A stretch of DNA of 64,000 bases. It comes from Coccinella septempunctata. Lineage: Eukaryota; Arthropoda; Insecta; Coleoptera; Coccinellidae. Made by a program: the position numbers and the translations under genes. Below the pieces are notes generated by a model, which saw only the letters and a program-made list of their open reading frames with translations, was not told the DNA's origin and did no database searches. This document shows, piece by piece, positions 30,285 through 40,985 of this stretch. Numbering within the stretch: the first letter of the stretch is position 1; every line of letters starts with the position of its first letter. The stretch covers positions 2,522,501-2,586,500 of the forward strand of contig NC_058196.1 in assembly GCF_907165205.1 (NCBI RefSeq), written 5' to 3'.

Positions 30285-32954
30285 ATTTATTTATTTATTT
30301 ATTTGCCAAATAGGACATCTACAGGTATAAAACCCAAATTGATGTCCATAAATTACAAAAAAAGTACAATCAAGTAGGACACAGATAAAAATTAAACTAC
30401 ATTTATCTATTTAACAATAAGAAACCCACAAAACACTCCGGAGAACCAATTATTCTCTCAACCCTTTTTTTTTTGTTTTTCTTTTCTTTTAATTTCAAAA
30501 TTCAGAATATGCGGAAATATTGGTTACAAATTATGCCAACTAATTCTATAAGTTTCTCTTCTAAATGCATTCAGTGTGAGGTGAAAGATATCGAGGTTGT
30601 TGAATCTTTTATTAAAAAGTGCAAGCATTCTATTAATCGGTGAATTATTTCTCAAATTTGTTCTATTTCGAGTCAAATCAAAAGTAGGGTTATTCCTCAG
30701 CCGTCTAGATGGTATATGAATTCTCATCAGATACAACAAGTCTGGGGAATCGACCAAGCCCCTCAACACCTTGAATAAGAAAATCATATCGGATTGCTTT
30801 CTAGGACTATCCAGTGAGAGAAGGCCAAATTTACTCCTCAAGCCCCCAGTGCTCGCCAAGTTGTCACGAGAACCCTCAACTCTGTAGTCCAAATATTTTA
30901 AAAAATTATTCTGAATGACCTCCAAACGATGCTTATATACCTCATACTGGGGACTCCACACAGTTGATGCATAATTCAATCTGCCATAAACGTAAGCGAA
31001 ATAGAGAGCCTTCAGGGCACTCACAGACGAGAATTGTCGACAAGTTCTTAAAATAAACCCAAGCATACGATTGCCCCTGGCGACAAGGGACTCAACATGA
31101 GGTGCGAAGGTCATTTTGCTATCAAATATGACACCAAGGTCCCTTATCTCCTTTTTTTTATGGAGCAATTTACCCCCAAAGTTATAGTTGTAATCCACTA
31201 TATTGAAATTACGGGTGAAGTTGATGAAGGAACATTTGTCCAAGTTCAACTGCAATCTATTTGTTTTGCAATAAACGAAAAATTCATCAAGATCATTCTG
31301 GAAAGCAAGACAATCGTTAAAAGTCTGAACTCTCGCAAAAATCTTAAAATCATCGGCGTAAGCCAAGAATTGACAAAATTTGAAACAGGTCCCCACGTCA
31401 TTCAGAAAGATTAAGAATTAGATAGGTCCCAGATGGGATCCCTGAGGTACACCTGAAGTTGCTATATAAGGCTTAGATTTATAACCATTCACATAAGTGA
31501 TCAAAACCCTACCGCTGATGTAGGAGGACAGCCACCGAAGCAGATCCCCGTGCACACCGGCCTCTGACAGCTTCAACATTAATATATTGTGATCTAATTT
31601 ATCAAATGCTTTGCTGAAGTCGGTGTACACGGAGTCGACCTGGACAAGCTCATCCATAGCAGATAGTATATACTCGGCATAAAGAACAAGGTTTGACTCA
31701 GTAGATCTTTTGGGAAAAAAGCCATGTTGTTGGTCAACTATGAAAGACTTAAGGAACTCGATCAATAACATCGTTCACTATTTTCTCCAGAATTTTACCG
31801 AAAATATTCAACTTACAGATGGGTCGATAATTTTCTACTTTACTTCGATCTCCCAGTTTAGGAATAGAAACTTTCCATTGATCAGGAAATATGCACTCCT
31901 TAAGAGATGAATTGAACAGGGAGCATAGTGGAACGCATAGATTTTTTGAACATCTCCTGATAAAAACTGAAGGAATTCCATCAGGACCCGCCCCCTTGCT
32001 TTAATCCAGTTGACAAAGAGCTCTCGCTACGCCTTCTTCATCTACCTCAATTTCAGACAACACATTATTACACAGATTATTGCTCTTATGCATTGAAAAC
32101 TTTTGTTCACAAGGCTGAAAAACGCCACGAAAATATTCGGCAAACAGATCTGCCACACCCTCGCCCTCAGCAGTTTTACCATCAAAACTCACCAAATAAG
32201 GAATCTTACTACTACGATCTTTCAGAGAAACAAGCTGCCAGAATCCTGTTGTATCATGAGGTATCAAATTTTCTATGGTCTCTAAGTTTTTTTCATAGTC
32301 ATTCTTTATACTCAATTTACATCTTCGTCTTAAATACGAGAAAACTTTATAGTCCAATTCAGTAGAAGATATCTTCCACTTTTTATGAGCCCTATTTTTA
32401 TCCTTTATAAGTTTTATTGTGCCAGGTGTATAATATTGAGGAAAATTATTATTAATTTTTTTTTTAGGTACATGTTTTTCAATGATATTATATATTTTAG
32501 AGTAAAATAAACCGATACAATCACCAACTTCACCGTTTGAAAAAAGTGAGGACCAATTAATTTTTTCCAATTCAGTATTGATATTATTATAATTAGCCCC
32601 TTTGAAATTGTAAGCATAAGTCAATTTGGAATGAAGGATCTTAACATTAAAAAAGTTCAACAGCAGTTCTACACTAACATGATGGGGATCTTCTGGGACT
32701 AAAGGATCAGCCGATTTAATGACCCTTTCAATGCATAACTTGTTATCAAAAATTAAATCCAAAATTCTGTTATTAACATTGGTGAATGAGTTGAACTGCT
32801 TAAAATTACAAAAATTCACTATATCTAGCAATCGACTAAACCTGGAATCAATTCCTTTAGGTATTAAATACGAATTATGGGGTTTGAACTCCCATGTAAT
32901 ATTTGGCATATTGAAGTCGCCACAAATTAATACAGTATCATCGAAAAATATATT
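30285..32954 (-). pseudogene. LINE N2 endonuclease-RT, decayed (U3)
   Basis: Best preserved upstream part: a 302-codon frame (32001-32909) joins the endonuclease end (MPNITWEF, ILDLIFDN) to the linker. The ancestral TAA ends it before KGAGPDG. A separate TTA-to-TAA change near 31417 stops the RT inside GPILFLIFLND. An indel near 30560 gives a longer C-terminus (NAFRRETYR) than in U1 and U2. The lesions differ between copies apart from the shared stop. Confidence 0.8.
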
Positions 32955-35005
32955 GGAGAGAAATTGAAGCTATCAAAACGTGTGAATGAGTTTGCAAAAA
33001 AGTTGGTAGAGAATCAGTTCATAAGTAAAACACTTAGCAAGAAGATTATGACTCACAATTCGGTCCCCCCTAAGATCTACGGGTTGAGAAAAACACATAA
33101 AGAAAATTTTGCCTTAAGACCAATTGTTAGCTGTGTTAACGCCCCTTGTTATAACTTGGCAACCTTTTTACATCAGATACTCTTACCAGTAACAACAACA
33201 ACTTTCAATTACAAGGTGAAAAGTTCATTTGAGTTTGTGAAGAACTTAAACAATGTACAGCTGCCTGATCACTACAAGCTCATTTCATTAGATGTCATTT
33301 CCCTCTTTACAAATATTCCAAAAGGGTTAGTTCTGAGCACACTCTCTAAACGATGGTCTTACATATCCGCATATACGAACATTCCAAAGAAGATATTTCT
33401 AGAAATGATCGAGTTTTATTTCGATTCGAGTTACTTCAGTTTTGGAGGGAACATATATTTACAGCTAGACGGAAGTGCCATGGGCAACCCTCTTAGTCCA
33501 ATTCTAGCAGAGATAGCAATGGATGAGTTGGTGTCTTCGGTGTTGGCGAACTTACCTTTTGTTCTTCCCTTCTTCTGGTTATACGTGGATGATTCGATCA
33601 CAGCAGTGCCCGAGGAGGAATTCGATACCATCCTAGATTACTTCAATGCATTCAACCCAAAACTTCAGTTTACCATGGAGACAGAAAGAGATAATAAACT
33701 AGCCTTTCTAGATGTTGAAGTACATAGAAAAGAGTGTGAAACCCTACTTACGAATTGGTTCACCAAGCCAACTAGCTCGGGCAGAATTTTAAATTACCAC
33801 TCCTACAACCCTATTGGCCATAAGTTGAGTACTGTTAAGGGTTTACTTCACAGAATGATGAACCTCATTCACCATACCTTTCATGACTCCAATTTGAGAA
33901 CTATTAAAAACATTCTCAAGATGAACAATTACCCGAATACCTTCGTGAATAAGTGCTTAAATTCTTACTTCAGACAACATAGGGCCTTTAACAACTCAGA
34001 AAAGCCTCCGTGTAAGTTTTACAAGTTTCCTTTCATTGATGGGCTTTCACAGAGAATAAGTACAGTGTTCGACAGCAATACCAAATTGGCCTTTTACAAT
34101 GTCAGATCCACCAAGTGTTTATACACGCGTTTGAAAGATCCCACACCGTTATTATCGTTGTCAAACGTAATATATAAGATACCATGTTCTTGCGGGAAAT
34201 CATATATTGGCCAGACCAAACAGTACCTAAAGTCGAGGATAAGCCAACATACCAACGATTGTAAAAACCAGAATCAGAATAAACCAAACAAAACAGCGTT
34301 AGCATCACACCATTTTGAAACTGGACACTCTTTTATATTCGAAGATGTCACAGTGCTAGATCGGGAGGCCAATTGGTTTAAACGCAACGTGGGGGAGATG
34401 ATCCAAATAAACTTGGCCGACACTGTCAACCTAAGAAGTGACTGCGCTAATCTTAGGATTATATATAGCAACATACTAAATATATACGCACGACAAAATA
34501 TTAAATTCAGGTAGTTTTCTTGTTTTTTGTTTTAGGTGTAATTTAATTTTATTTAAGAAATATTGATGTTCAAAGTAGAATAGTTAGTTTGTCCAATATT
34601 TGTCCAGTTCGTGAGATTTTGTGAATTCTCTGTTCAACGGTATTTTCATGTTTCTCTTCTTATGAAAGCGATGACGGAGGCGCATTTCTTTTCCGTTCAG
34701 ATGTACTATAATAATAAGTATTCAACAATATGAAATTCAGTATGAATTTGACGACGGGAAGGAGTGTGTCGCTGTCACCTGTTTCACCTACATGTTATTG
34801 CGATCTTTTTTGTCATGGACTAGAGGAACACAGTTGAATTCTAGGTAGAGAATTTTTTTTTATTGTTGTGTAATGTTTGTACATTCACTGTTGTCTGTAT
34901 GTTTTTTAGAACTTGAGAAAGCAACAATAAAGTTGCGAAACGTCACTCATAGAAGAAGTTGGAGTTCTTTGTGAAATTTATTCCGATCCCACGACCACTA
35001 TCAAT
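32955..35005 (+). mobile_element. Penelope-like element PLE1 (U3)
   Basis: Same truncation and 3' junction as in U1. The hammerhead-like motif is at 34912-34944 (stem GCAAC/GTTGC, GAAACGTC). Confidence 0.8.
32964..34514 (+). CDS. PLE1 RT + GIY-YIG ORF (U3)
   Basis: A 516-codon frame as in U1, but motif A reads SLDVISLFTNIP. This is the canonical PLE form shared with PLE2, so the Leu in U1 and U2 is derived. YVDD and the GIY-YIG residues are intact. It is a 5'-truncated fragment beginning at TTG. Confidence 0.85.
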   Translation: MKLSKRVNEFAKKLVENQFISKTLSKKIMTHNSVPPKIYGLRKTHKENFALRPIVSCVNAPCYNLATFLHQILLPVTTTTFNYKVKSSFEFVKNLNNVQLPDHYKLISLDVISLFTNIPKGLVLSTLSKRWSYISAYTNIPKKIFLEMIEFYFDSSYFSFGGNIYLQLDGSAMGNPLSPILAEIAMDELVSSVLANLPFVLPFFWLYVDDSITAVPEEEFDTILDYFNAFNPKLQFTMETERDNKLAFLDVEVHRKECETLLTNWFTKPTSSGRILNYHSYNPIGHKLSTVKGLLHRMMNLIHHTFHDSNLRTIKNILKMNNYPNTFVNKCLNSYFRQHRAFNNSEKPPCKFYKFPFIDGLSQRISTVFDSNTKLAFYNVRSTKCLYTRLKDPTPLLSLSNVIYKIPCSCGKSYIGQTKQYLKSRISQHTNDCKNQNQNKPNKTALASHHFETGHSFIFEDVTVLDREANWFKRNVGEMIQINLADTVNLRSDCANLRIIYSNILNIYARQNIKFR

Positions 35006-35392
35006 CATTCTTTCTATAGTTTTCATTTCCTCAGGAGTACCGTGGATCTAAAAGACCTCTAGGTCGTAGTGCAAAGGAATTCCCCTCCAGTATACCATCT
35101 ACAACGTGAATGTAAATGATGAAAAAGAATTCTCTAGAAATTATTAATTTTGAAATATTGTTTGGAGCAGCGAGATTTGAAACAAACTTAAGAATTGAAA
35201 TACTAATGCGCTTCAATACTTGCTTCTCCAGATAGTTATTATCTGTATCGATAACTTATACTTCTCAATTGTTGATATTTTATCATTTCATATTATCAGA
35301 AACGTTTGAAAAAATAAACAGTAATATAGTATATTCTTTCTGTAAGAAAAATACTCTGGGGAATTATCATTTAAATTTGCATATCTTTTATG
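35006..35392 (+). other. Core-unit leader between PLE1 and N3 (U3)
   Basis: No gene was found. Matches 9151-9538. Confidence 0.6.
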
Positions 35393-36990
35393 CTATTATT
35401 ATTATTTGGATGCTATCAATAATTTGAAAAACAAAAAAAGCATTGGAATCCATTTCATTTCCACCAAAATCGTGAAATCAACAGCTCACGTGATAAGTGA
35501 GCATTTCGCCCATCTTATAAACTTGTCGGTGTCCTTGGGAAAATTCCCCAATATATTAAAGGAATCCATTGTAATTCCGGTACCCAAATGTGGTAACTCG
35601 GAAGAAATCGCGAACTATCGTCCGATTTCAATTTTGAGTGTTCTATCCAAGATATTTGAAAAAATCGTATCCACTAAGATGTTGAATTTTCTGAACAAAT
35701 ACAATCTTCTCAATAACGCCCAGCACGGCTTCAGAAGTGGCCGTTCTACTCTTTCCGCTGCACTCAAGTTTGTTGAGTCAGTATATCATGGCATTGATCA
35801 GGGTTTACAGGTGGCTGGATTATTTTTCGATCTTTCCTGCGCATTCGATACACTTTCTTTCGATTTCATTTTGAGTAAATGCTACAGTTTAGGTTTCAGG
35901 GGAGTGTTTCTGGACTGGTTGCGTAGCTACCTTCACCAGAGGACTATGCGTGTAAAAGTTGACGACAGTTATTCCGCTCGATTCCCAATAGATTGTGGTG
36001 TTCCCCAGGGCTCCGTGCTGGGACCACTACTTTTTCTATTATTTATTAATGATTTGCCTATTCACTTGAGATTATTTCTTTTGGTGTTATTTGCCGATGA
36101 TACATCGGTTGTGGTCTCAGCGCGGAGTTACGAGGAACTTCGCAGTGCTTGCGAGGAAATTATTGGCCAATTCGTCAATTGGTGTCGGTCCAACAGAGTT
36201 GTTGTGAATGTCAATAAAACTGTTTACATTCATTTCGGTATTAGGAAAAACACAGTAGAGACTGTTGTACTAAATTACTCCAACTTCAATTTAAAATCTG
36301 CTGAAGAATGTAAATTTTTGGGAGTCTATATTGACAGGAATTTAACCTGGTCTACTCATATAAGTTTTCTCTGTAAAAAGCTCAATAACTCTTACTATGC
36401 CATCAATAGAGTGAAAGACATGCTACCTGTCAGCTCATTAATGCAGATCTACTATAGCATAGTATATAGTCAACTCTCTTATAATATCTTACTCTGGGGA
36501 AACTGTGTAGAATTTAACAGAGCTTTCATAGCTCAAAAACGGATCATTCGTTTGATATTCAAATTAAGTTCTCGTACATCATGCAGACCAGTTTTCGTTG
36601 AAAATAATTTGCTTTCTCTACCATGTATATATATATTCAAATGTTTAATATATGCTAAAGAAAATTTTCTGAATTGGACCAAATTATGTGAAAACCATGA
36701 ATATAGTACAAGGAACCAAGAAATTCTGCTTATACCTAAGCATAGAACAAAAAAATTCGAGTATTCTCCCATGTACCAGAGTATAAGATTGTATAATTGT
36801 TTACCTAAAACTTTGAAGGCTCTCAAATTGCAACCATTCAAAAAGAAAATCAAGGATTTGTTAATTAATAAATGTTACTATTCTACTGTAGAATTTTGTA
36901 ATGATTGTCCGTCATTTATCATTGATTGATGAATTTTTATTTTGACCTGTCCTATACACTTTGTTGTCTAAAAGGATCAATAAACTATTA
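35393..36990 (+). mobile_element. LINE N3 (copy 3), 5'-truncated
   Basis: The longest uninterrupted N3. Its (ATT)n tail is split at 36990 by an R4/Dong-like fragment and resumes at 37610. Confidence 0.8.
35406..36929 (+). CDS. LINE N3 reverse transcriptase, 507-codon open frame
   Basis: RT of the N1 clade with NYRPISILSV (~70-79), motif A FDLSCAFD (~141-148), motif B GVPQGSVLGP (~198-207), motif C FADD (229-232) and the full thumb and C-terminal region. It lacks an endonuclease and begins at the linker (NNLKNKKSIG), so the ATG is not a natural start. It is the only N3 copy here with a complete, unbroken frame from truncation point to stop. N1 and N3 share motif wording (DDTSV, VSAR) and a related 3' end, so they are sister families. 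Confidence 0.8.
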   Translation: MDAINNLKNKKSIGIHFISTKIVKSTAHVISEHFAHLINLSVSLGKFPNILKESIVIPVPKCGNSEEIANYRPISILSVLSKIFEKIVSTKMLNFLNKYNLLNNAQHGFRSGRSTLSAALKFVESVYHGIDQGLQVAGLFFDLSCAFDTLSFDFILSKCYSLGFRGVFLDWLRSYLHQRTMRVKVDDSYSARFPIDCGVPQGSVLGPLLFLLFINDLPIHLRLFLLVLFADDTSVVVSARSYEELRSACEEIIGQFVNWCRSNRVVVNVNKTVYIHFGIRKNTVETVVLNYSNFNLKSAEECKFLGVYIDRNLTWSTHISFLCKKLNNSYYAINRVKDMLPVSSLMQIYYSIVYSQLSYNILLWGNCVEFNRAFIAQKRIIRLIFKLSSRTSCRPVFVENNLLSLPCIYIFKCLIYAKENFLNWTKLCENHEYSTRNQEILLIPKHRTKKFEYSPMYQSIRLYNCLPKTLKALKLQPFKKKIKDLLINKCYYSTVEFCNDCPSFIID

Positions 36991-37609
36991 TGACTTTAGC
37001 CTTGCGGCTTTCACACTCCTCTCCAGAGGAAAATTCACTTATCCCAGATATCTCAGATATCAAAAGGATTAAGCTCTGTTGGAGCCCTTTCCAGGTTTTC
37101 GGGCTCGTGGTGGTGGTCGGGTCCGGGTCGCTCCTCGCCTCCCTGCTGTAGGTTGGATTCCTGCTCCACCCGCACTTCCTGTCGGAGCAGACGGTGTTCC
37201 TCTGCATTCCCCATGTACTTGCGTACAGTTCTCGCCGTTCCGAGCAGTACCGCCTTCTGCATGACTCTATAGATATTTTCGTCCAACTGAAGTCTCCTCA
37301 AGTTCTCCAGTAGTTTCTTCGGTATCAGGCCTGTAGATGAAATGACAATAGGGATGGTCTTGATATCTTTCAGCTTCCACTGTCTTCTGGTCTGTTCCTC
37401 GAGATCTCTGTATTTTGAAATTTTTTCAGTGTGCCTATCTAGAAGATTGGTATTATTTGGAATTGCCACGTCTATGAATAGTGCTCTGTCCTCATCCTTA
37501 TTGAGCAATATGAGGTCTGGTCTATTGTGGGTTATTTTTCGGTCTGTGAGAACCGTGCGATCCCAGTAGAGCTTGTGATGTTCGTTTTCCAGCACAGCAT
37601 CCGGATGGT
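36991..37609 (-). mobile_element. R4/Dong-like LINE fragment inserted in an (ATT)n tract
   Basis: 3' end fragment encoding the restriction-like endonuclease. Both edges lie in the ATT repeat tail of N3 (ACTATTA before, TAATTATTATT after). Dong of Bombyx was described within TAA repeats, so the site fits the clade. Confidence 0.75.
37053..37609 (-). pseudogene. R4/Dong-type restriction-like endonuclease, C-terminal fragment
   Basis: In R2/R4-type LINEs the C-terminal domain is a restriction-like endonuclease that nicks the target. On the minus strand I see YHPDAVLEN, KLYWD, then NRPDLIL and FIDVAIP with the spacing of the PD...D core, then EKISKYRDL. Residues after about KYMG are low in complexity and look like C-terminal tail. 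The frame is open across the fragment (stop at 37053), but the RT is missing because of 5' truncation at the ATT tract. Confidence 0.7.
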
Positions 37610-37610
37610 A

Positions 37611-37642
<32 letters not shown>
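37610..37642 (+). repeat. (ATT)n tract, rest of the N3 tail
   Basis: Continuation of the N3 microsatellite tail after the R4/Dong-like insert, followed by the core-unit leader. Confidence 0.85.
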
Positions 37643-38122
37643 GAACTCATAATTATATAAAACACTCTCTTATTTTTCGTATTTTTAGTGCTAGGCTCAA
37701 GTATCACAAAAAAACAAAATATTTTATATCATCACTGGTATTCGTGTCATCTTTGCCACTACATAGTTGATTATTTAATATTTTATATGTTCTTTTTTAG
37801 GTATCAAAAATAATGGATTGAACACAATAAGTAAAATATCGCAGGAATTTGGACAGGTTGAAAAACAATCTCTCATGAATTCGCCAACGTTTCGGAACTA
37901 TATTGTTCCTTTCTCAAGGCTCATCATACAACTAATAAAAGTAACACTTTAAAATTGGTCATAGGAAATTAAGGATAAATCAACAAACAGTCCGACGTGT
38001 GACAGTTAAATTGAACGAATGTAATTCGTTGATTCCATAGAAATTTCACAGCAATCTAATATCGAATCAGACGACGGAACGGGCAATTGGGTGGTGGGGT
38101 GCTAGGAAGGGAAGGTAGGGGC
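37643..38122 (+). other. Core-unit leader (U4)
   Basis: No gene was found. Matches 26061-26540. Confidence 0.65.
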
Positions 38123-38158
38123 TATATAACAGCGGAGTAGATGTACCAAGTATTCATT
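38123..38158 (+). promoter_or_regulatory. Core promoter, TATA + Inr (U4)
   Basis: TATATAA at 38123-38129 and TCATT at 38154-38158. Confidence 0.7.
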
Positions 38159-38163
38159 TGTGA

Positions 38164-38673
38164 ATGTGCTTCGTGCTGCAAATATTGTGTTGTGGTTTAC
38201 ATTTTTTAACTTTGGTACTATCGAATTTTATCGTTTCATACTTAAATATTTTTTTCATTTTGGAAGACGAGATGGACAGAAAGAAGATCTTGAGAATGGG
38301 ATTGGAAAAATTGAAGTCTAAACAAATTGACTTGAGGAGAACAGTTCAAATCAGGAATTTTCTGAAGTCACATGTAGGAGAACGAAAAAGAGAAAATGTT
38401 CCGCAGAAAAAATCCGACACTCACGCTGCAAGAAGAGAAGGTAATCAAGAAGAACATAGACAAAAAGTCGTGAAGAAAATAAATTCCGATGTTGGAGAAA
38501 AAAAGCAGTATGTGTCGAACGGAAATCTGAGAAAACGCTTGACGAGGTCTTTTATTCTGAAGGAGATTCTGAATATGACATCTATTAGAAGAAAAGAAGA
38601 TCCTAATATCAAACTTTTCAATGTGAATGACTACATTGAGATTTTTAGGAAGAAGGAGACACCTATAAAATGA
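38164..38673 (+). CDS. 169-codon basic ORF (U4)
   Basis: The protein is identical to the U1 and U2 copies although the flanking unit belongs to the U3 lineage. Lys164 therefore appears ancestral and the Glu in U3 derived. Promoter and internal ATG are intact. Function unknown. Confidence 0.5.
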   Translation: MCFVLQILCCGLHFLTLVLSNFIVSYLNIFFILEDEMDRKKILRMGLEKLKSKQIDLRRTVQIRNFLKSHVGERKRENVPQKKSDTHAARREGNQEEHRQKVVKKINSDVGEKKQYVSNGNLRKRLTRSFILKEILNMTSIRRKEDPNIKLFNVNDYIEIFRKKETPIK

Positions 38674-38704
38674 AAACTTTTGTAGGATTTGTAACTCCAG
38701 CCCG

Positions 38705-39185
38705 CGCTATATATTCAAAATGAAATATTAACTTCGAAAAAAATTGAAAATTGTTAGGTGTAGAGAAAAGACAACAGTACTGTTTTGAGTACTATGCGTA
38801 AAAGACTGAACGCTCCTTGACCTGCGATCAAGAAATAGAAAATTCATAATATAGGAGTGCAAGTCTGATAATGATTCATTTTGAATTTACAGCATATTCT
38901 AAATGAAACATTAATTTTGAAAACAAATAAAAATTGATAGGGGTTCATAAAAGTTGACAGTTAGTACTGTTTCAAGTACTATGCAAAAAAAATCCACTGA
39001 ACGCTTCTTGACCTACAATCAAGCAATAGGATATGTATGAATTCATAGTGCAAGTCTGATATAATGAATCATTTATGATATAGAGTGTATTCTAAATGAA
39101 ACATTAGGTTTGAAAAAAAATTAAAAATTGTTAGCTGTACTCAAAGGACAACGTTAGGTCCCGTTCCAAGTACTGTATAAAAAAA
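38705..39185 (+). repeat. ~190-bp sub-repeats (U4)
   Basis: Same three-copy arrangement as 27120-27600. One hairpin reads CTTGACCTACAATCAAG: the loop differs from U3 and the stem does not. Confidence 0.65.
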
Positions 39186-39578
39186 AATTAAAACTTCAAA
39201 ATATGAGCAGATATACTAATTATCAGTTAAAATTAAGTAGGAGGATAACAAATGAGTGAGCTTTCGAATTAGGGCGATAAATAAACGAAATCAACTCAGA
39301 TATATGAAAACTAACAACTGTTGTTTTGTTTGTCCACTTTTATATCAATGTGTATTATGTTCCTGAATTAATTTCGTTTGTTTTAAGTTATTTCATCCTC
39401 TCATTTATTGAGACATTGGTTCACTATAACCAGGATAATTTCCAATCCTGCTTTTTTTTTGTCATTCAAGAACATTGCTTTAGGGATTCATCTACTATTT
39501 ATATCCTACAGATAATTGAGAAAATTTGCTCTTTTCAGTTTCACTAGTTATATTGGCGTCATAGATCTAACGTTACGC

Positions 39579-40120
39579 AAAAAAATCTTTTCTTCAACCA
39601 AATGGATCATATTTGTTTGAAGTTAATGATAGATTCATATATAAGCAAGAATATAATAGTGTTGAGTTAAGTACACTTTATTCTCAAAATTCAAATATAT
39701 TTAGTTTTTCAAATGAGTAGATAATATACTCGAATCTAATAAAACAGATAATATTTACTCAAGAAAATTTATATATTCCTTGAGAGTATAGTACACATTT
39801 TGAAATGAGAATTTGAAATATTTCATATGAGTGTAGAAAAATTTTCGGAATGAATTTATATACCTCTTGATCTTAGTGATTTGTCCGGTTGAAGGAAAGA
39901 AACTGAATACTTGAATGAAAGAAGCTTTTCTACTCAATCCAACTCTGCACAAGTGTTGAAACAAGTATATCATATCAAATAAAAATTGATATATTACTGG
40001 TTTTGAGGAAAGAATAAATTTTGGTGAAGTAAATATTATCTTCAAATTTATCTCTCGGTGTATTCCCAAGAAATAAATACAACTATCCGTCGAATCTATT
40101 TACATTCTCACTTTGAATAA
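39579..40120. other. Unassigned AT-rich sequence
   Basis: Not present in the other units. The core unit stops matching at ~39578 (ACGTTACGC). Short minus-strand open frames (for example 39755-40069) have no features I recognise. Nothing else is supported. Confidence 0.4.
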
Positions 40121-40213
40121 TTTCCAATATTTATTTTGAAATTGAGATTGGTTATCGGGTGCAAACTGAGTCAAAAAAGGCCACTATTAGTTAATTTCTC
40201 TTTATTGATTCCT

Positions 40214-40246
40214 AAGCTTTCGCTACTTTCTGTGTAGCTTCATCAG
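40214..40246 (-). ncRNA. Minimal hammerhead motif, GAAAGCTT variant (PLE3)
   Basis: Minus strand: CTGATGA, stem GCTAC/GTAGC with a 7-base loop, then GAAAGCTT. The palindrome is AGCT where PLE1 and PLE2 have ACGT, a C-G to G-C swap that keeps pairing. Confidence 0.65.
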
Positions 40247-40670
40247 AGGTCTGAAAATTTTTAATATTAAAAAACAAAGCCATTAAAAACACAAATACAA
40301 AAACATTTTTTAAGTTTAACTCACTCAATGTGAGGTTTCACAAAAGCCTCGCTCCATCCGAGCAAAATACTATGGTCTGAAATTAGGTTCTCAGAAAACA
40401 TCTGACGAATCTTTATGAAAAACACTCCAACCTTCAAGGATTGTGCAAATTGATGAGTTACAAGATTCTTGCTATATTTCATATATTTCAACAAAAACTT
40501 TTACCACACTGACGGTAAATGGCACGGCTTATCTTACAGGTTATGTTCACAGAACATCGAATAACAGAAAGAAACAAACAATCCACTGACAAAAACGGTA
40601 CTAACCTACACCAGATGGATAAGAAGAAGAAGGAACCTCTGAGCCATTTGTTATATTATTATGTTTTTTC

Positions 40671-40985
40671 TTAATGAGCTGTACTGAATTGCAGTAAATG
40701 GAATTTATTTCCCCTGTATCGCTCTGAATGTTCAGAGTATTTTCTTTTAATTGTACCTCCAACATTTCTTGGAAGCATCTTTTTTCTTGGTTTTGGGCAA
40801 GATTTTATGACCCTGCAATCGTCAAATTTAAACTTGTGTCCTGTCTCTACTGTATGTTTGGACAGGCCACACTTGGGTTTCATTAATTGGCAGTCTCTTT
40901 TATGTTCTGCAATCCTAGCTCTGAGGTTTCTTCCTGTTTGGCCAATATACTCTCCGCCTCCCGAATCGCCTGGAAGAACGGTGAG
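40671..40985 (-). pseudogene. PLE3 GIY-YIG endonuclease fragment
   Basis: The YIG motif (EYIGQTGR), Arg-containing helix (LRARIAEHKRDC) and HTVETGHKF correspond to the nuclease blocks of PLE1 and PLE2. The first GIY strand is missing: the reading frame upstream is fused to unrelated sequence, with the break near 40980. It ends at a stop at 40671. Confidence 0.7.

Larger units (their letters stand above)
25574..36519. repeat. Composite tandem unit U3 (10.95 kb)
   Basis: Same parts and order as U1. It is about 300 bp longer in the region after the 169-codon ORF because it keeps three degenerate ~190-bp sub-repeats where U1 and U2 keep one. Confidence 0.9.
36520..39578. repeat. Composite tandem unit U4, truncated
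   Basis: The unit matches U3 through N3, the core gene and the sub-repeats. It stops matching near 39578, before N1, N2 and PLE1 would begin. An R4/Dong-like fragment is inserted in its N3 tail (36991-37609). Confidence 0.85.
40121..40985 (-). mobile_element. Penelope-like element PLE3, 3' fragment
   Basis: Minus strand: a GIY-YIG nuclease end (EYIGQTGRNLRARIAEHKRDC region, 40883-40985), stop at 40671, a 3' UTR, and a hammerhead core at 40214-40246. The upstream edge is fused to an R4/Dong-like RT fragment. Confidence 0.7.

Noticed and set aside
37053..37264. Plus-strand frames over the R4/Dong fragment (for example 37079-37264)
   Set aside because: They are shadows of the minus-strand endonuclease, which has recognisable motifs.
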